This document shows, piece after piece, positions 28,486 through 38,585 of a stretch of 64,000 nt of DNA. A program made the translations under genes and the position numbers. Within the stretch, counting starts at the first letter, position 1, and every line of letters begins with the position of its first letter. The notes below the pieces were generated by a model. It did not search any database and was not told the origin of the DNA. It saw only the letters and a program-made list of their open reading frames with translations. This DNA is from Lysobacter concretionis Ko07 = DSM 16239 (lineage in GTDB: Bacteria > Pseudomonadota > Gammaproteobacteria > Xanthomonadales > Xanthomonadaceae): positions 372,001-436,000 of the forward strand of contig NZ_AVPS01000001.1 of assembly GCF_000768345.1 (NCBI RefSeq). Reading direction: 5' to 3'.

Positions 28486-29396
28486 CAGAAGTAGCCCTCC
28501 AGCTTCTTCTTCTCCATCGACGCGGCGGGGTCGTGATCGATCACCCGGCCGCTGCGCTCGGAGGTGGTGGAGACCAGCATCTCGGCGATGATCGCTTCCA
28601 GCGTGGTGGCCTCCGACTCGATTGCGCCGGTCAGCGGGTAGCAGCCAAGGGTGCGGAAGCGGACCATTTTTCGCATCGGCACTTCACCCTCCTGCAACGG
28701 CAGGCGATCATCGTCGACTAGGATCAGCGTGCCGTCGCGTTTGACGACCGGGCGCTCCTGGGCGAAATACAGCGAAGGCACCGGGATGTTCTCGCGGTAG
28801 ATGTACAGCCAGATGTCGAGCTCGGTCCAGTTGGAAATCGGAAACACCCGGACCGATTCGCCCTTGTGGATGCGGGTGTTGTAGAGGTCCCACAGTTCCG
28901 CGCGCTGGTTCTTCGGGTCCCAGCGGTGCTGTGCGCTGCGGAACGAGAAGATGCGTTCCTTCGCGCGGGATTTCTCCTCGTCGCGGCGGGCGCCGCCGAT
29001 CGCGGCATCGAAACCCCACCGGTCCAGCGCCTGTTTCAGCGCCTGGGTCTTCATCACGTCGGTGTGTACGGTGGCGCCGTGGCTCACGGGGCCGATGCCC
29101 TGTTCGACGCCTTCCGGGTTCATCCAGGTGTGCAGCGTGACGCCGGTCTCGTGGGCGCGGCGGTCGCGGAAGGCGATCATCTCGCTGAACTTCCAGCCGG
29201 TGTCGACGTGCAGCAGCGGGATCGGCGGCCGGGCCGGGTAGAACGCCTTGAGCAATAGGTGAAGCAGGACCGAGCTGTCCTTGCCGACCGAATACATCAT
29301 CACCGGGTTGCGGAACTCGCCGGCAACCTCGCGCAGGATGTGGATGCTCTCCGCTTCGAGGCGATCGAGGTGGGAGAGGGAGTGCTGCTCGGGCAT
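28485..29396 (-). CDS. cysD: Sulfate adenylyltransferase small subunit
   Basis: The catalytic subunit of ATP sulfurylase, 303 residues, in the PAPS-reductase-like fold. Motifs are [19 protein letters not shown] (PP-loop), [34 protein letters not shown] and [15 protein letters not shown] 29396 ([20 protein letters not shown]) is preferred over one nine codons upstream because family members begin close to that point. It is followed immediately by the cysN-cysC fusion. Confidence 0.95.
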   Translation of the reverse strand: MPEQHSLSHLDRLEAESIHILREVAGEFRNPVMMYSVGKDSSVLLHLLLKAFYPARPPIPLLHVDTGWKFSEMIAFRDRRAHETGVTLHTWMNPEGVEQGIGPVSHGATVHTDVMKTQALKQALDRWGFDAAIGGARRDEEKSRAKERIFSFRSAQHRWDPKNQRAELWDLYNTRIHKGESVRVFPISNWTELDIWLYIYRENIPVPSLYFAQERPVVKRDGTLILVDDDRLPLQEGEVPMRKMVRFRTLGCYPLTGAIESEATTLEAIIAEMLVSTTSERSGRVIDHDPAASMEKKKLEGYF

Positions 29397-29506
29397 GCCG
29401 GTCCGGTTCGAGGGACGATCCATGGCGGATCGATCCGTGGCTGATCAAAGGGCCCACGATGCTACTGCGTGCGCCGATGCGCGCCTAGCTTGCATGCTTT
29501 CCGGAT

Positions 29507-29540
29507 ATCGTGAAGCCGCCCGTTCGAGCGGCTTCACGAT
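29507..29540 (-). terminator. Perfect 13-bp inverted repeat downstream of the CoA-transferase operon
   Basis: The arms ATCGTGAAGCCGC and GCGGCTTCACGAT enclose an 8-base loop. It lies after the leftward scoB-like gene and before cysD. No T-run follows on either strand, so it may act with another factor or as an mRNA-stabilising hairpin. Confidence 0.5.
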
Positions 29541-29576
29541 GGTCTTCCGGCGGCCGTCGCACGCCGGTCAATGCCA

Positions 29577-30209
29577 TCAGGCGCGGGTGAACGCCACCCC
29601 GGTCTTGCCGCGCAGTTCGTCCTCGGTCACGTCCGGTGCCAGTTCCACCAGCTTCAGGCCGGTTGGCGTCACGTCCATGACCGCCAGGTCGGTGATGATC
29701 CGGCTGACCACGCCGACGCCGGTCAGCGGCAGGGTGCATTCGGGCAGGATCTTCGACGTGCCCTGGCGGGTGGTGTGCTCCATCAGCACCACCACGCGCT
29801 GCACGCCGGCGACCAGGTCCATCGCCCCGCCCATGCCCTTGACCATCTTGCCGGGCACCATCCAGTTGGCGAGGTCGCCCTTGTCGGTGACTTCCATCGC
29901 GCCCAGGATCGCCAGGTCGATATGACCGCCGCGGATCATCGCGAAGCTGTCGTGGCTGCCGAAATAGCTGGCGCCGGCACGCGCGGTGACGGTCTGCTTG
30001 CCGGCGTTGATCAGGTCGGCGTCGAGCTCGTCCTCGGTCGGGAACGGGCCGATGCCGAGCAGGCCGTTCTCCGACTGCAGCCACACGTCCATGCCGTCGG
30101 GGATGTAGTTGGCGACCAGCGTCGGCAGGCCGATGCCGAGGTTGACGTAGGCGCCGTCGGTGAGTTCCTGCGCGGCGCGCTGCGCCATCTGTTCGCGGTT
30201 CCAGGCCAT
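29577..30209 (-). CDS. scoB: 3-oxoacid CoA-transferase subunit B
   Basis: A 210-residue subunit of the two-chain succinyl-CoA:3-ketoacid CoA-transferase (annotated LpsJ/LpsI in some xanthomonads). The catalytic glutamate is in [12 protein letters not shown]. Other family segments are [42 protein letters not shown] and [21 protein letters not shown] 30209 overlaps the stop of the A subunit by one base, so the subunits are co-translated. It activates acetoacetate with succinyl-CoA for ketone-body or branched-chain degradation. Confidence 0.93.
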   Translation of the reverse strand: MAWNREQMAQRAAQELTDGAYVNLGIGLPTLVANYIPDGMDVWLQSENGLLGIGPFPTEDELDADLINAGKQTVTARAGASYFGSHDSFAMIRGGHIDLAILGAMEVTDKGDLANWMVPGKMVKGMGGAMDLVAGVQRVVVLMEHTTRQGTSKILPECTLPLTGVGVVSRIITDLAVMDVTPTGLKLVELAPDVTEDELRGKTGVAFTRA

Positions 30210-30958
30210 TACTGTGCTCCTGTCGCACGCACGGTGCGCTGCTCGATCCGCTTCTCGGGGTGCGGGTTGTGGACGATGCGGTCCACGTAGATGCCCGGCA
30301 GGTGGACCTGGTCGGGCTCGATCTGGCCCAGTTCGACCACTTCCTCGACCTCGACGATGCAGACCTTGCCGGCCATCGCGCAGGCCGGGTTGAAGTTGCG
30401 CGCGGTCTTGCGGAACACGAGGTTGCCGGAGGTGTCGGCCTTCCATGCCTTGACCAGGGCGACGTCGGCGACCAGCGCGGTCTCCATCACGTAGTGCTTG
30501 CCGTTGAACTCGCGGGTTTCCTTGCCTTCGGCGACCACGGTGCCGTAGCCGGTCGCGGTGAAGAAGGCCGGGATGCCGGCGCCGCCGGCGCGCAGGCGCT
30601 CGGCCAGGGTGCCCTGCGGATTGAATTCCAGTTCCAGCTCGCCGGCCAGGAACTGGCGCTCGAATTCCTTGTTCTCGCCGACGTAGGACGAGATCATTTT
30701 CCGGATCTGGCGCGTGCCCAGCAGCAGGCCGAGGCCGAAGCCGTCGACGCCGGCATTGTTGGAGATCGCGGTCAGGCCGGTGACGCCGGAATCGCGCAGC
30801 GCCTCGATCAGCGCCTCGGGAATGCCGCACAGGCCGAAACCGCCGACCGCGAGGGTCTGGCCATCGGCGACCACGCCTTCCAGCGCGGTCTTCGCATCGG
30901 GATAGAGCTTGCTCTTTGCACCGCCGACACGCGGCGACGCGGCACTGGCCTGGGCCAT
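30209..30958 (-). CDS. scoA: 3-oxoacid CoA-transferase subunit A
   Basis: The 249-residue partner of the B subunit. The family glycine-rich segment [20 protein letters not shown] is clear, as are [35 protein letters not shown] and [18 protein letters not shown] 30958 is selected because AAGGAG lies at the right distance upstream; the frame remains open further but without a ribosome-binding site. It is the promoter-proximal gene of the pair. A 12-bp direct repeat sits about 100 bp upstream. Confidence 0.93.
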   Translation of the reverse strand: MAQASAASPRVGGAKSKLYPDAKTALEGVVADGQTLAVGGFGLCGIPEALIEALRDSGVTGLTAISNNAGVDGFGLGLLLGTRQIRKMISSYVGENKEFERQFLAGELELEFNPQGTLAERLRAGGAGIPAFFTATGYGTVVAEGKETREFNGKHYVMETALVADVALVKAWKADTSGNLVFRKTARNFNPACAMAGKVCIVEVEEVVELGQIEPDQVHLPGIYVDRIVHNPHPEKRIEQRTVRATGAQ

Positions 30959-31267
30959 GGGACAACTCCTTGCACGAGATGCCGCCAGTCTACCGCGCGC
31001 CTCCCGTCCGACCGAAGCGTACGTTTGGCCACTGGCCGCATGCGACCGGAACACACATGACCGCACACATGACCGCGCGGCCGACTTTTCTGGAAAGCGG
31101 GATTCCGGTGGTTGCGAGCTCATCGCGATGGCCAATGCCCCGCGATGCCGGTTGCAGGCGGAGCCAAAGCGGCCTGTGGAAGGGGCGCCGGCGAAATGCC
31201 GTGCGCTCATCGCCTGCAGGCGGCGCGATTCACAAACCTCCTCACCCCGCTTTCGCTACAGCGTGGC
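30959..31267. other. 309-bp gap upstream of scoA
   Basis: No gene was seen. It must contain the leftward promoter of the CoA-transferase operon. The only distinct element is the tandem ACACATGACCGC repeat at 31053-31076. The right part runs into the 3' end of the DsbC-like gene. Confidence 0.6.
31053..31076. promoter_or_regulatory. 12-bp direct tandem repeat, possible operator upstream of scoA
   Basis: Two perfect adjacent copies of ACACATGACCGC lie 95-118 bp upstream of the scoA start. Direct repeats at about one helical turn can bind a regulator on one DNA face. No regulator gene is adjacent, so the role is a guess. Confidence 0.35.
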
Positions 31268-32086
31268 TCAGCTGCCGCTGACGGCCGTACGGTCGGCATC
31301 CAGCTTGTCCAGCGCGATGCGCAGGGCCTTGGGCGGCACGTAGCCGCCCAGTTGGGTGCCGTCCGCGGCGAGGATCATCGGGGTACCGGTCAGGCCGGCC
31401 CGCTGGCCGACGTTGTACTGCATGGTCACGGTGTTCTTGCAGCTCTTGCTGGCGACCTGGCCGTTGCTCTTGGCCAGGGTCAGCGCCGCCTTGCGGTCCG
31501 GCGCGCACCAGACCGAGACCATCTTGTTGAAGTCTTCGCTGCCGATGCCCATCCGCGGGAACGCGAGGTATTCCACCGCGATGCCCTGCGCGTTGTATTC
31601 CTTGATCTCGCTGTGCATCTTGCGGCAGTAGCCGCACTCCACGTCGGTGAAGACGGTGACGGTATGGGTGGGGTTGGGCGGCGCGAACACGATCCGCTCG
31701 CTGGCCGGAATGGTGGCCAGCAGCTTGATGCGCATCTTGCCCAATGCGCCTTCGCTGAGGTTCTTCTGGGTCCGGGTGTCCAGCAGCGCGCCGCCGGCGC
31801 CGGCCAGGAACAGGTAGCGGCCATCGTCACTGACATAGATCACCTGCCCGCCGACGATCGCCTCGCGGAAGCCCGGCATCGGCGCGGCACCGACATGCTC
31901 CACTTTCACATCCGGATTGAGGCCTGCGATCGCGGCGATCGCACGTGCATCCGCGGTGCCGGCGGTGGAGGCGGTCGGGGCGGGGGCAGCGGGAGAGACG
32001 GTCGCCTGGCTGGCCGGCTGGGGTGTCTGCGCGCAGGCGGACAGGCTGATCGCGCCGAGCGCGGCGACAAGGAGAAAACGCTTCAT
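31268..32086 (-). CDS. dsbC: DsbC/DsbG-like thiol:disulfide interchange lipoprotein
   Basis: A periplasmic disulfide isomerase of 272 residues. The signal peptide (MKRFLLVAALGAISLSAC) ends in a lipobox-like LSAC, so it may be lipidated, unlike soluble E. coli DsbC. An Ala/Pro linker follows. The N-terminal dimerisation domain is at about 50-125 (PGFREAIVGGQVIYVSDDGRYL). The thioredoxin fold has CGYC in VFTDVECGYCRKMHSEI and the cis-Pro loop in LTGTPMILAADG. Two further cysteines (WCAPD, KSCKN) resemble the structural pair of DsbC. It lies beside xerD, as in E. coli. Confidence 0.9.
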   Translation of the reverse strand: MKRFLLVAALGAISLSACAQTPQPASQATVSPAAPAPTASTAGTADARAIAAIAGLNPDVKVEHVGAAPMPGFREAIVGGQVIYVSDDGRYLFLAGAGGALLDTRTQKNLSEGALGKMRIKLLATIPASERIVFAPPNPTHTVTVFTDVECGYCRKMHSEIKEYNAQGIAVEYLAFPRMGIGSEDFNKMVSVWCAPDRKAALTLAKSNGQVASKSCKNTVTMQYNVGQRAGLTGTPMILAADGTQLGGYVPPKALRIALDKLDADRTAVSGS

Positions 32087-32272
32087 GGACGGTCCTGACG
32101 GTTGGGACGGCGGGCACGCCGCCCCGGGAAGGAAGCGCGGATTGTTGCATGTGCGGCCGGTCGCCCGGGTTTCGGGTCCGCCCGCGCTTCAGCCGCGATG
32201 CACCCGTTCGGACCGGGGAACGCACCTGGGGCCGGTGCGGACCGGGCAGACCGTCCGGGCCATCCGGGCTGG

Positions 32273-33226
32273 CTATCCCCGGGGGTGGTGTTTCGCATGC
32301 AGCTTCTTGAGCTGTTCGCGCGCGACCAGGGTGTAGATCTGGGTGGTCGACAGCGAGCTGTGGCCGAGCAGCATCTGCAGCGCGCGCAGGTCGGCGCCGT
32401 GGTTGAGCAGGTGGGTGGCGAAACTGTGGCGCAGGCCGTGCGGGCTGATCCGGGCCGGGTCGATGCCGGCCGCGGCGGCGTAGCGTTTGACCCGTTGCCA
32501 CAGTTGCTGGCGACTGGGTGCGTCGCCGTCGGGTTCGAGAAACAGCGGGGCCAGGCTGCGACCCGCGGCCAGCCGCGGCCGGGCGCGGGCGAGATAGCGT
32601 TCGAGCCAGTGCTGAGCCTCCTCGCCCAGCGGCACCAGCCGCTCCCTGCTGCCCTTGCCGGTCACCCGCAACACGCCCTGGCGCAGGTTGATCGCGGTCG
32701 ATGGCAGGTTCGCCAGCTCGCTCACGCGCAGGCCGCAGGCGTACATCAACTCCAGCATCGCGCGGTCACGCAGGCCGGTGTCGGTCTCCACGTCCGGCGT
32801 GGCCAACAGGGCCTCGATCTGGCTTTCGGCCAGCGCTTTGGGCAGCGAGCGCGGCAGCCGGGGCGGGTCGAGCAGGGCGGTGGGGTCGTCCCGACGCTCG
32901 CCGCGGCGTACCTGCCAGGCGAAGAATGCGCGCAGCGCCGACAGCAGGCGGGCGTTGCTGCGCGGCGAATACCGTTGTGCGGTACGCCAGGCCAGGTAGT
33001 CGAACAGGCCGGCCCGATCGGCTCCGGCCAGTCCGCCAGCTCGGTCATTGCGCCAGCGCGCGTAGCCTTCCAGGTCGCGCCGATAGCCTGCCAGGGTGGC
33101 CTGCGCGAGCCCGTTTTCGGCCCAGATCGCATCCAGGAAGCGGTTGATGGCGGCGGCGTCCGCGTCGGGAACCGGCGGCAGGGCCATGGCCTGGCGACGG
33201 CGGTCGGCGGGAGTGGGCGAGATCAT
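32273..33226 (-). CDS. xerD: Site-specific tyrosine recombinase XerD
   Basis: A chromosome-dimer resolvase acting with XerC and FtsK at dif, about 304-317 residues. The N-terminal SAM-like domain ([26 protein letters not shown]) precedes the catalytic domain. The active-site set is visible: Arg in [13 protein letters not shown], Lys in [14 protein letters not shown], His-x-x-Arg in [14 protein letters not shown], His in [14 protein letters not shown] and the Tyr nucleophile in the same segment. The ORF start at 33226 gives an extended N-terminus; an internal ATG ([13 protein letters not shown], 33187) is the likelier start. The neighbouring dsbC supports XerD rather than XerC. Confidence 0.93.
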   Translation of the reverse strand: MISPTPADRRRQAMALPPVPDADAAAINRFLDAIWAENGLAQATLAGYRRDLEGYARWRNDRAGGLAGADRAGLFDYLAWRTAQRYSPRSNARLLSALRAFFAWQVRRGERRDDPTALLDPPRLPRSLPKALAESQIEALLATPDVETDTGLRDRAMLELMYACGLRVSELANLPSTAINLRQGVLRVTGKGSRERLVPLGEEAQHWLERYLARARPRLAAGRSLAPLFLEPDGDAPSRQQLWQRVKRYAAAAGIDPARISPHGLRHSFATHLLNHGADLRALQMLLGHSSLSTTQIYTLVAREQLKKLHAKHHPRG

Positions 33227-33469
33227 CGTCGCAGCTTAGCCGAGCGGGGCCTCTGGCCGATCCCTGCTGTCAGCCATACGCGGCAGGGAAATCGGCAGTT
33301 CCGATGCAGCGCTGTGACTTGTCATCCTGCGAATGCGGGAGGCGATGGTCAGGTGCGACTGATGTCGTTTCACAAACGGCGGCGCTGCGGAGAAGCGGGG
33401 CGGCCGCAGACCCGGGAACCTGGACGTACGCGTGCCATAAACTGGCCCGCCGTCCTGCCACCTGCCTGC

Positions 33470-33946
33470 ATGAGCCGAAACCCGACTGCTGTCCCGCCCC
33501 GGCGATCAAGCGCTACGGTGCCGATGGCTGCGCCCCTGGTCGGCTGGCGGCTGCTGTCGCTGATGTACGACTTCTTCGCCGCGCTCGGGCTGTGGTTGCT
33601 GGTGGCGGCGATCTTCGTGGCCCTGCACCACGACGCGGTCATCGGCGGCGTGCTCGGCCTGCTCGAATTCATCGTGCTGTGGAGCGTCACCGGCGCGTAC
33701 GCGATGGCCAGTTGGCGTCGCGGCGGCCAGACCCTGGGCATGCGGCCGTGGCGGTTGCGGGTGGTCGCGGTCGATGGCGGGGTGCCGACATGGCGCGCGT
33801 TGCTGATCCGTTATGCCGTCGGCAATGCGTCGCTGTTGCTGGGCGGGCTGGGTTTCTGGTGGGCCTGGGTCGACCGCGACCGCCTCACCTGGCACGACCG
33901 CACCAGCGGCACCCGGCTGCGGCGGGAGCCAAAGCCGGCGCGCTGA
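33470..33946 (+). CDS. RDD family membrane protein
   Basis: A 158-residue inner-membrane protein of the RDD family, with no assigned biochemical role. After a short basic N-terminus it shows GWRLLSLMYDFFAALGLWLL, in which the Arg and Asp match the RDD motif. It has further hydrophobic segments (LEFIVLWSVTGAYAMASW; YAVGNASLLLGGLGFWWAWV), the internal GQTLGMRPWRLRVV and the C-terminal DRLTWHDRTSGTRL typical of the family. ATG 33470 is the first start giving the complete first helix. It converges on lptG with only three bases between them. Confidence 0.88.
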   Translation: MSRNPTAVPPRRSSATVPMAAPLVGWRLLSLMYDFFAALGLWLLVAAIFVALHHDAVIGGVLGLLEFIVLWSVTGAYAMASWRRGGQTLGMRPWRLRVVAVDGGVPTWRALLIRYAVGNASLLLGGLGFWWAWVDRDRLTWHDRTSGTRLRREPKPAR

Positions 33947-33949
33947 AGC

Positions 33950-35050
33950 TCACCCGGAACGCTTTTTGAACAGCAGCATCGACACGCCCACCATGATCGC
34001 GGTCGGCAGGGCGTAGGCGAGGCGGAAGTCGAATTTGAATGCGCTGGCCATTTTCACGAACTGGGTCTGCAGCAACCAGAAGCCCAGTGCGAACACGATG
34101 CCGATGAACAACCGCTTGCCCAGGCCGCCGCTGCGCAGGCTGCCGAAGGCGAACGGGATCGCCGCCAGGCACAGCGCCAGCACGTTGATCGGGTAGAACC
34201 AGCGGCCCCAGTAATGCTCCTGGAAATCGCTCGCATCCAGTCCGTTGCGCTGCCGGTACTCCACCGCATTGTCCAGTTCACGGGCACTCAGATAACGCGG
34301 CCGGTCGATGTCGGCGCTCAACGCGGTTGCGTCCAGTTGCGACTCCCAGCGCTCCTCGGCGACCCGGGCCTGGGTCACCGCATTGGGCTGGAAGGTGGTG
34401 CGTGTCACGTCGCGCAGCAACCAGCCGCCCGGGCGGTGCTCGGCGATCTTCGCCAGTGCCAGCGACTTCAGGCGGCCGTCGTCCTCGAACTCGTACAGGC
34501 GGACGTCGTTGAGCTCCAGCCAGCGATCGCCGCCTTCACCGCGCTCCTCGCCGCCCTCGGCATTGAGGATGATCGCGCCCTCGCGGGCCCAGACGCCGGA
34601 GTAGCGGGCGACGATCAGGTCGTTGGACCGGGACGAGGCCTTCAACGCATCCGCGCGCCGTTGGCCCCAGGGCGCGAGCGTCTCGCCATTGACCACCATC
34701 AGCGCCGTCAGCAGCGACAGCGCCACGCCGACGGTGATGGTCATGCGCCGGCGCGACAGGCCGATGGCGCGCAGCGCGGTCAGCTCGGAGGTCGCGGCCA
34801 GCTGGCCCAGCGCCATCAGCGCACCGATCACCGCCGCGGTCGGAAACAAGGTGTAGGCGTGGCGCGGCACTGTATAGAGCACGTGGACCAGCGCTTCCAC
34901 GATGCCGTAGTTGCCTTCGCCGACGTTGCCGAACTCCGACACCATCGCCAGCATCATGTCCAGGCCCAGCAGCACGGCCCAGGTCAGCAGCACGGTGCCG
35001 AGCACGGTCCGGCCCAGGTAGAGGTCGTGGATCTTCGGGAACGGCATCAT
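33950..35050 (-). CDS. lptG: LPS export ABC transporter permease LptG
   Basis: An inner-membrane permease of 366 residues that, with LptF and LptB2, extracts LPS and passes it to LptC. It has three N-terminal helices (TVLLTWAVLLGLDMMLAMV; YTLFPTAAVIGALMALGQLA), the coupling-helix region TSELTALRAIGLSRRRM and a periplasmic jellyroll of about 170 residues. Three C-terminal helices include FYPINVLALCLAAIPFAFGS. It overlaps lptF by 4 bp and is co-transcribed with it. Confidence 0.95.
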   Translation of the reverse strand: MMPFPKIHDLYLGRTVLGTVLLTWAVLLGLDMMLAMVSEFGNVGEGNYGIVEALVHVLYTVPRHAYTLFPTAAVIGALMALGQLAATSELTALRAIGLSRRRMTITVGVALSLLTALMVVNGETLAPWGQRRADALKASSRSNDLIVARYSGVWAREGAIILNAEGGEERGEGGDRWLELNDVRLYEFEDDGRLKSLALAKIAEHRPGGWLLRDVTRTTFQPNAVTQARVAEERWESQLDATALSADIDRPRYLSARELDNAVEYRQRNGLDASDFQEHYWGRWFYPINVLALCLAAIPFAFGSLRSGGLGKRLFIGIVFALGFWLLQTQFVKMASAFKFDFRLAYALPTAIMVGVSMLLFKKRSG

Positions 35051-36147
35051 CGGCCTGCCTCCTGCAGCGTCGGCGTGCGGCTGCGGCGCATGCGGCCATC
35101 ACGGAAATACAGCCAGACCGCGCCAGCCAGCAGCGGCAGCACCAGCCACCACAGGCCCAGTCCGGGGGCGATGCGGCCGCTGGCCAGCCAGCCCTGGCCG
35201 ACCTGCACCAGGTTCATGCCGATCAGGTAGGCGAAGAAGCCCATCATCGCGCCGCCGTAACGCGCCTGGCGCGGGGTGCTGCGTGCCAGCGGTATTGCCA
35301 TCAGCGCGAACGCCAGGGTCAGCAGCGGCGGCGCGAGACGCGCGTGCAGCTCCGCACCGGCGGCCCGGCGCGGGTCGCCCACCAGCTGCGTGGTCGGCAA
35401 TACCTTCGGGTCGTTCGGGTCATAACGCTCCTTGCCGGCAGGCAGGCGCACCTCGTTGCTGGCGTAGCGCATCAACCGGTAATCCAGTCCCGCGTCCATC
35501 GGCCCCTCGACCTGGAAGCCGTTGTCGAGGGTCAGATAGCGCTCGCCGCCGTCATCGACACTGAGTGAACCGGTGTTGGCGGTGGTGATGTCGAGCCGGT
35601 CGCCGGAATGGCGGTAGATGAAGATGCGCTCGAATCGGCTGCCGTCGCCCGGCATCGCGCCGACGTACACCACGCCGCCGCCGCCCGGAATCTCGGTGAA
35701 GCTGCCCGGCGACAGACCGGAAATGACCAGGTTGCGGTTGGCCTCGTTGATCATCAGCCGCGACGTGCGCTCGGCCATCGGCCCCAGCCACAGCGAGCAC
35801 AGCCCGACCACCACCACCACCGGCAGCACCAGCGCCATCAGCGGCCGCAGCAGGTGTGGCGGGCCGATACCCATGGCGGCGATGACCGGCATTTCCGAAT
35901 CGCGGTACAGCCGGCCGACGCCGAGCATCAGTCCCAGCATCAGGGCCAGCGGCAGGATCAGCGGCAGCCAGCTGAGCAGCACCAGGCCGAGCTGGGCCAG
36001 CATCAGGCCGGCCGGCAGGCGACCGGAGGCGATGTCCTTGAGCACGTCGGTGATGACGCCGCCGACGCTGACAATCAGCAGCACCACCAGGGTGGCGAAG
36101 GTCGTCTGGGCGAGTTCGCTCAGCAGGTAACGGTCGAGCTTGGGCAT
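35047..36147 (-). CDS. lptF: LPS export ABC transporter permease LptF
   Basis: The partner permease of LptG, 366 residues. It starts MPKLDRYLLSELAQTTFATL at 36147; an upstream in-frame start adds 12 unlikely residues. Conserved pieces are LPLILPLALMLGLMLGVGRL, the coupling region YRDSEMPVIAAMGIGPPHLL and the periplasmic domain (NRNLVISGLSPGSFTEIPGG; YLTLDNGFQVEGP). The last helices include LLTLAFALMAIPLAR. It is transcribed leftward with lptG and diverges from pepA across 196 bp that should hold both promoters. Confidence 0.95.
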   Translation of the reverse strand: MPKLDRYLLSELAQTTFATLVVLLIVSVGGVITDVLKDIASGRLPAGLMLAQLGLVLLSWLPLILPLALMLGLMLGVGRLYRDSEMPVIAAMGIGPPHLLRPLMALVLPVVVVVGLCSLWLGPMAERTSRLMINEANRNLVISGLSPGSFTEIPGGGGVVYVGAMPGDGSRFERIFIYRHSGDRLDITTANTGSLSVDDGGERYLTLDNGFQVEGPMDAGLDYRLMRYASNEVRLPAGKERYDPNDPKVLPTTQLVGDPRRAAGAELHARLAPPLLTLAFALMAIPLARSTPRQARYGGAMMGFFAYLIGMNLVQVGQGWLASGRIAPGLGLWWLVLPLLAGAVWLYFRDGRMRRSRTPTLQEAGR

Positions 36148-36343
36148 CGGCGGCCTTGGTGATGGCGCGATATGAACGCGCATTTTTCAATAAAACAGGG
36201 GCTTGCTTTAGACTTGCAGGTTCGTTCGCACGACATCGTGCCCGCCGCGCCAGGCGCGATCCGGCCGGTATTGTCGCCCGGATCGGTCATTTTCGCCGCC
36301 GGAAACCATCACGAACGCTCCTTCACTTCCCGGAATCTGTTGC

Positions 36344-37846
<1,503 letters not shown>

Positions 37847-37858
37847 CCGCCTGCCGCC

Positions 37859-38281
37859 ATGCGCGCCGATTTCTACCTGATCCAGAAGCCGCGGTTCCGC
37901 AACGAGCCGCTGCTGCTGGTGTGCGAACTGGCCCGCAAGGCCAGCGACGCGGGCCTGCCGTGCGTGATCCTGGCGCGCGACATGGCCCAGGCCGAGCAAC
38001 TGGACGACCTGCTGTGGTCGTTCGACCCGGAAGCCTTCGTGCCGCACCAGATCGTCGATGAGGACATGGACGAGGAAGAGGCCGCGGTGCTGATCGCCGC
38101 GCCGGAGCACGACATCGCGCTGCGGCCGCTGGTGATCAACCTGCGCGACGGCGCGGTCGAGGGGGCTTTCGACCGCGTGCTGGAAGTGGTGCCCGCCGAC
38201 GACTCGGCCCGTGGCCCGTTGCGCGAGCGCTGGAAGCAGTACAAGGCGCGCGGGCTCGAGTTGAACAAGCACGACATGTAA
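37859..38281 (+). CDS. holC: DNA polymerase III chi subunit
   Basis: A 140-residue chi protein that links the clamp loader to SSB through psi. It shows [39 protein letters not shown], the family segment [15 protein letters not shown] and the C-terminal [19 protein letters not shown]. It sits between pepA and valS as usual. A proposed psi gene lies at 42132-42710. Confidence 0.93.
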   Translation: MRADFYLIQKPRFRNEPLLLVCELARKASDAGLPCVILARDMAQAEQLDDLLWSFDPEAFVPHQIVDEDMDEEEAAVLIAAPEHDIALRPLVINLRDGAVEGAFDRVLEVVPADDSARGPLRERWKQYKARGLELNKHDM

Positions 38282-38585
38282 CGGACTCCCTTCCCCCGCC
38301 CGCGGGGGAAGAGCCTGCCCCCGAGTGCTTCAGTCGTGGGTGCCCGAAGGGCGGACGCCCCGAACGAAGCACCCTTGGGGTGTGGGGGCGCGCGACATCA
38401 TGACAACCGACGCAAGCCCGTTCCGCAGACCCTCACCCCAGCCCGCTGCTAAGCTCGGCTCCGCCTCGCCAAGCAGCCCCCGGCCCTCGCTCCGCTCGGG
38501 CGCTGCCCGCCTCGCGAACCTGCGGTTCGCAAACGAGTCGGACAGCCCCGCAAGCGGGAGAGGGAGCAATCAGCCAGCCAAGACC
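38282..38585. other. 304-bp repeat-containing gap between holC and valS
   Basis: No gene was seen, although the valS frame is open throughout. It contains a perfect hairpin at 38290-38311 (CTTCCCCCG/CGGGGGAAG around CCCG), a small palindrome GCGAACC-TGC-GGTTCGC near 38516-38532, and the sequence GCGGGAGAGGGAGC just before valS. These look like repetitive palindromes of the kind spread through this genome rather than a classical terminator, since no T-run follows. Confidence 0.6.
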
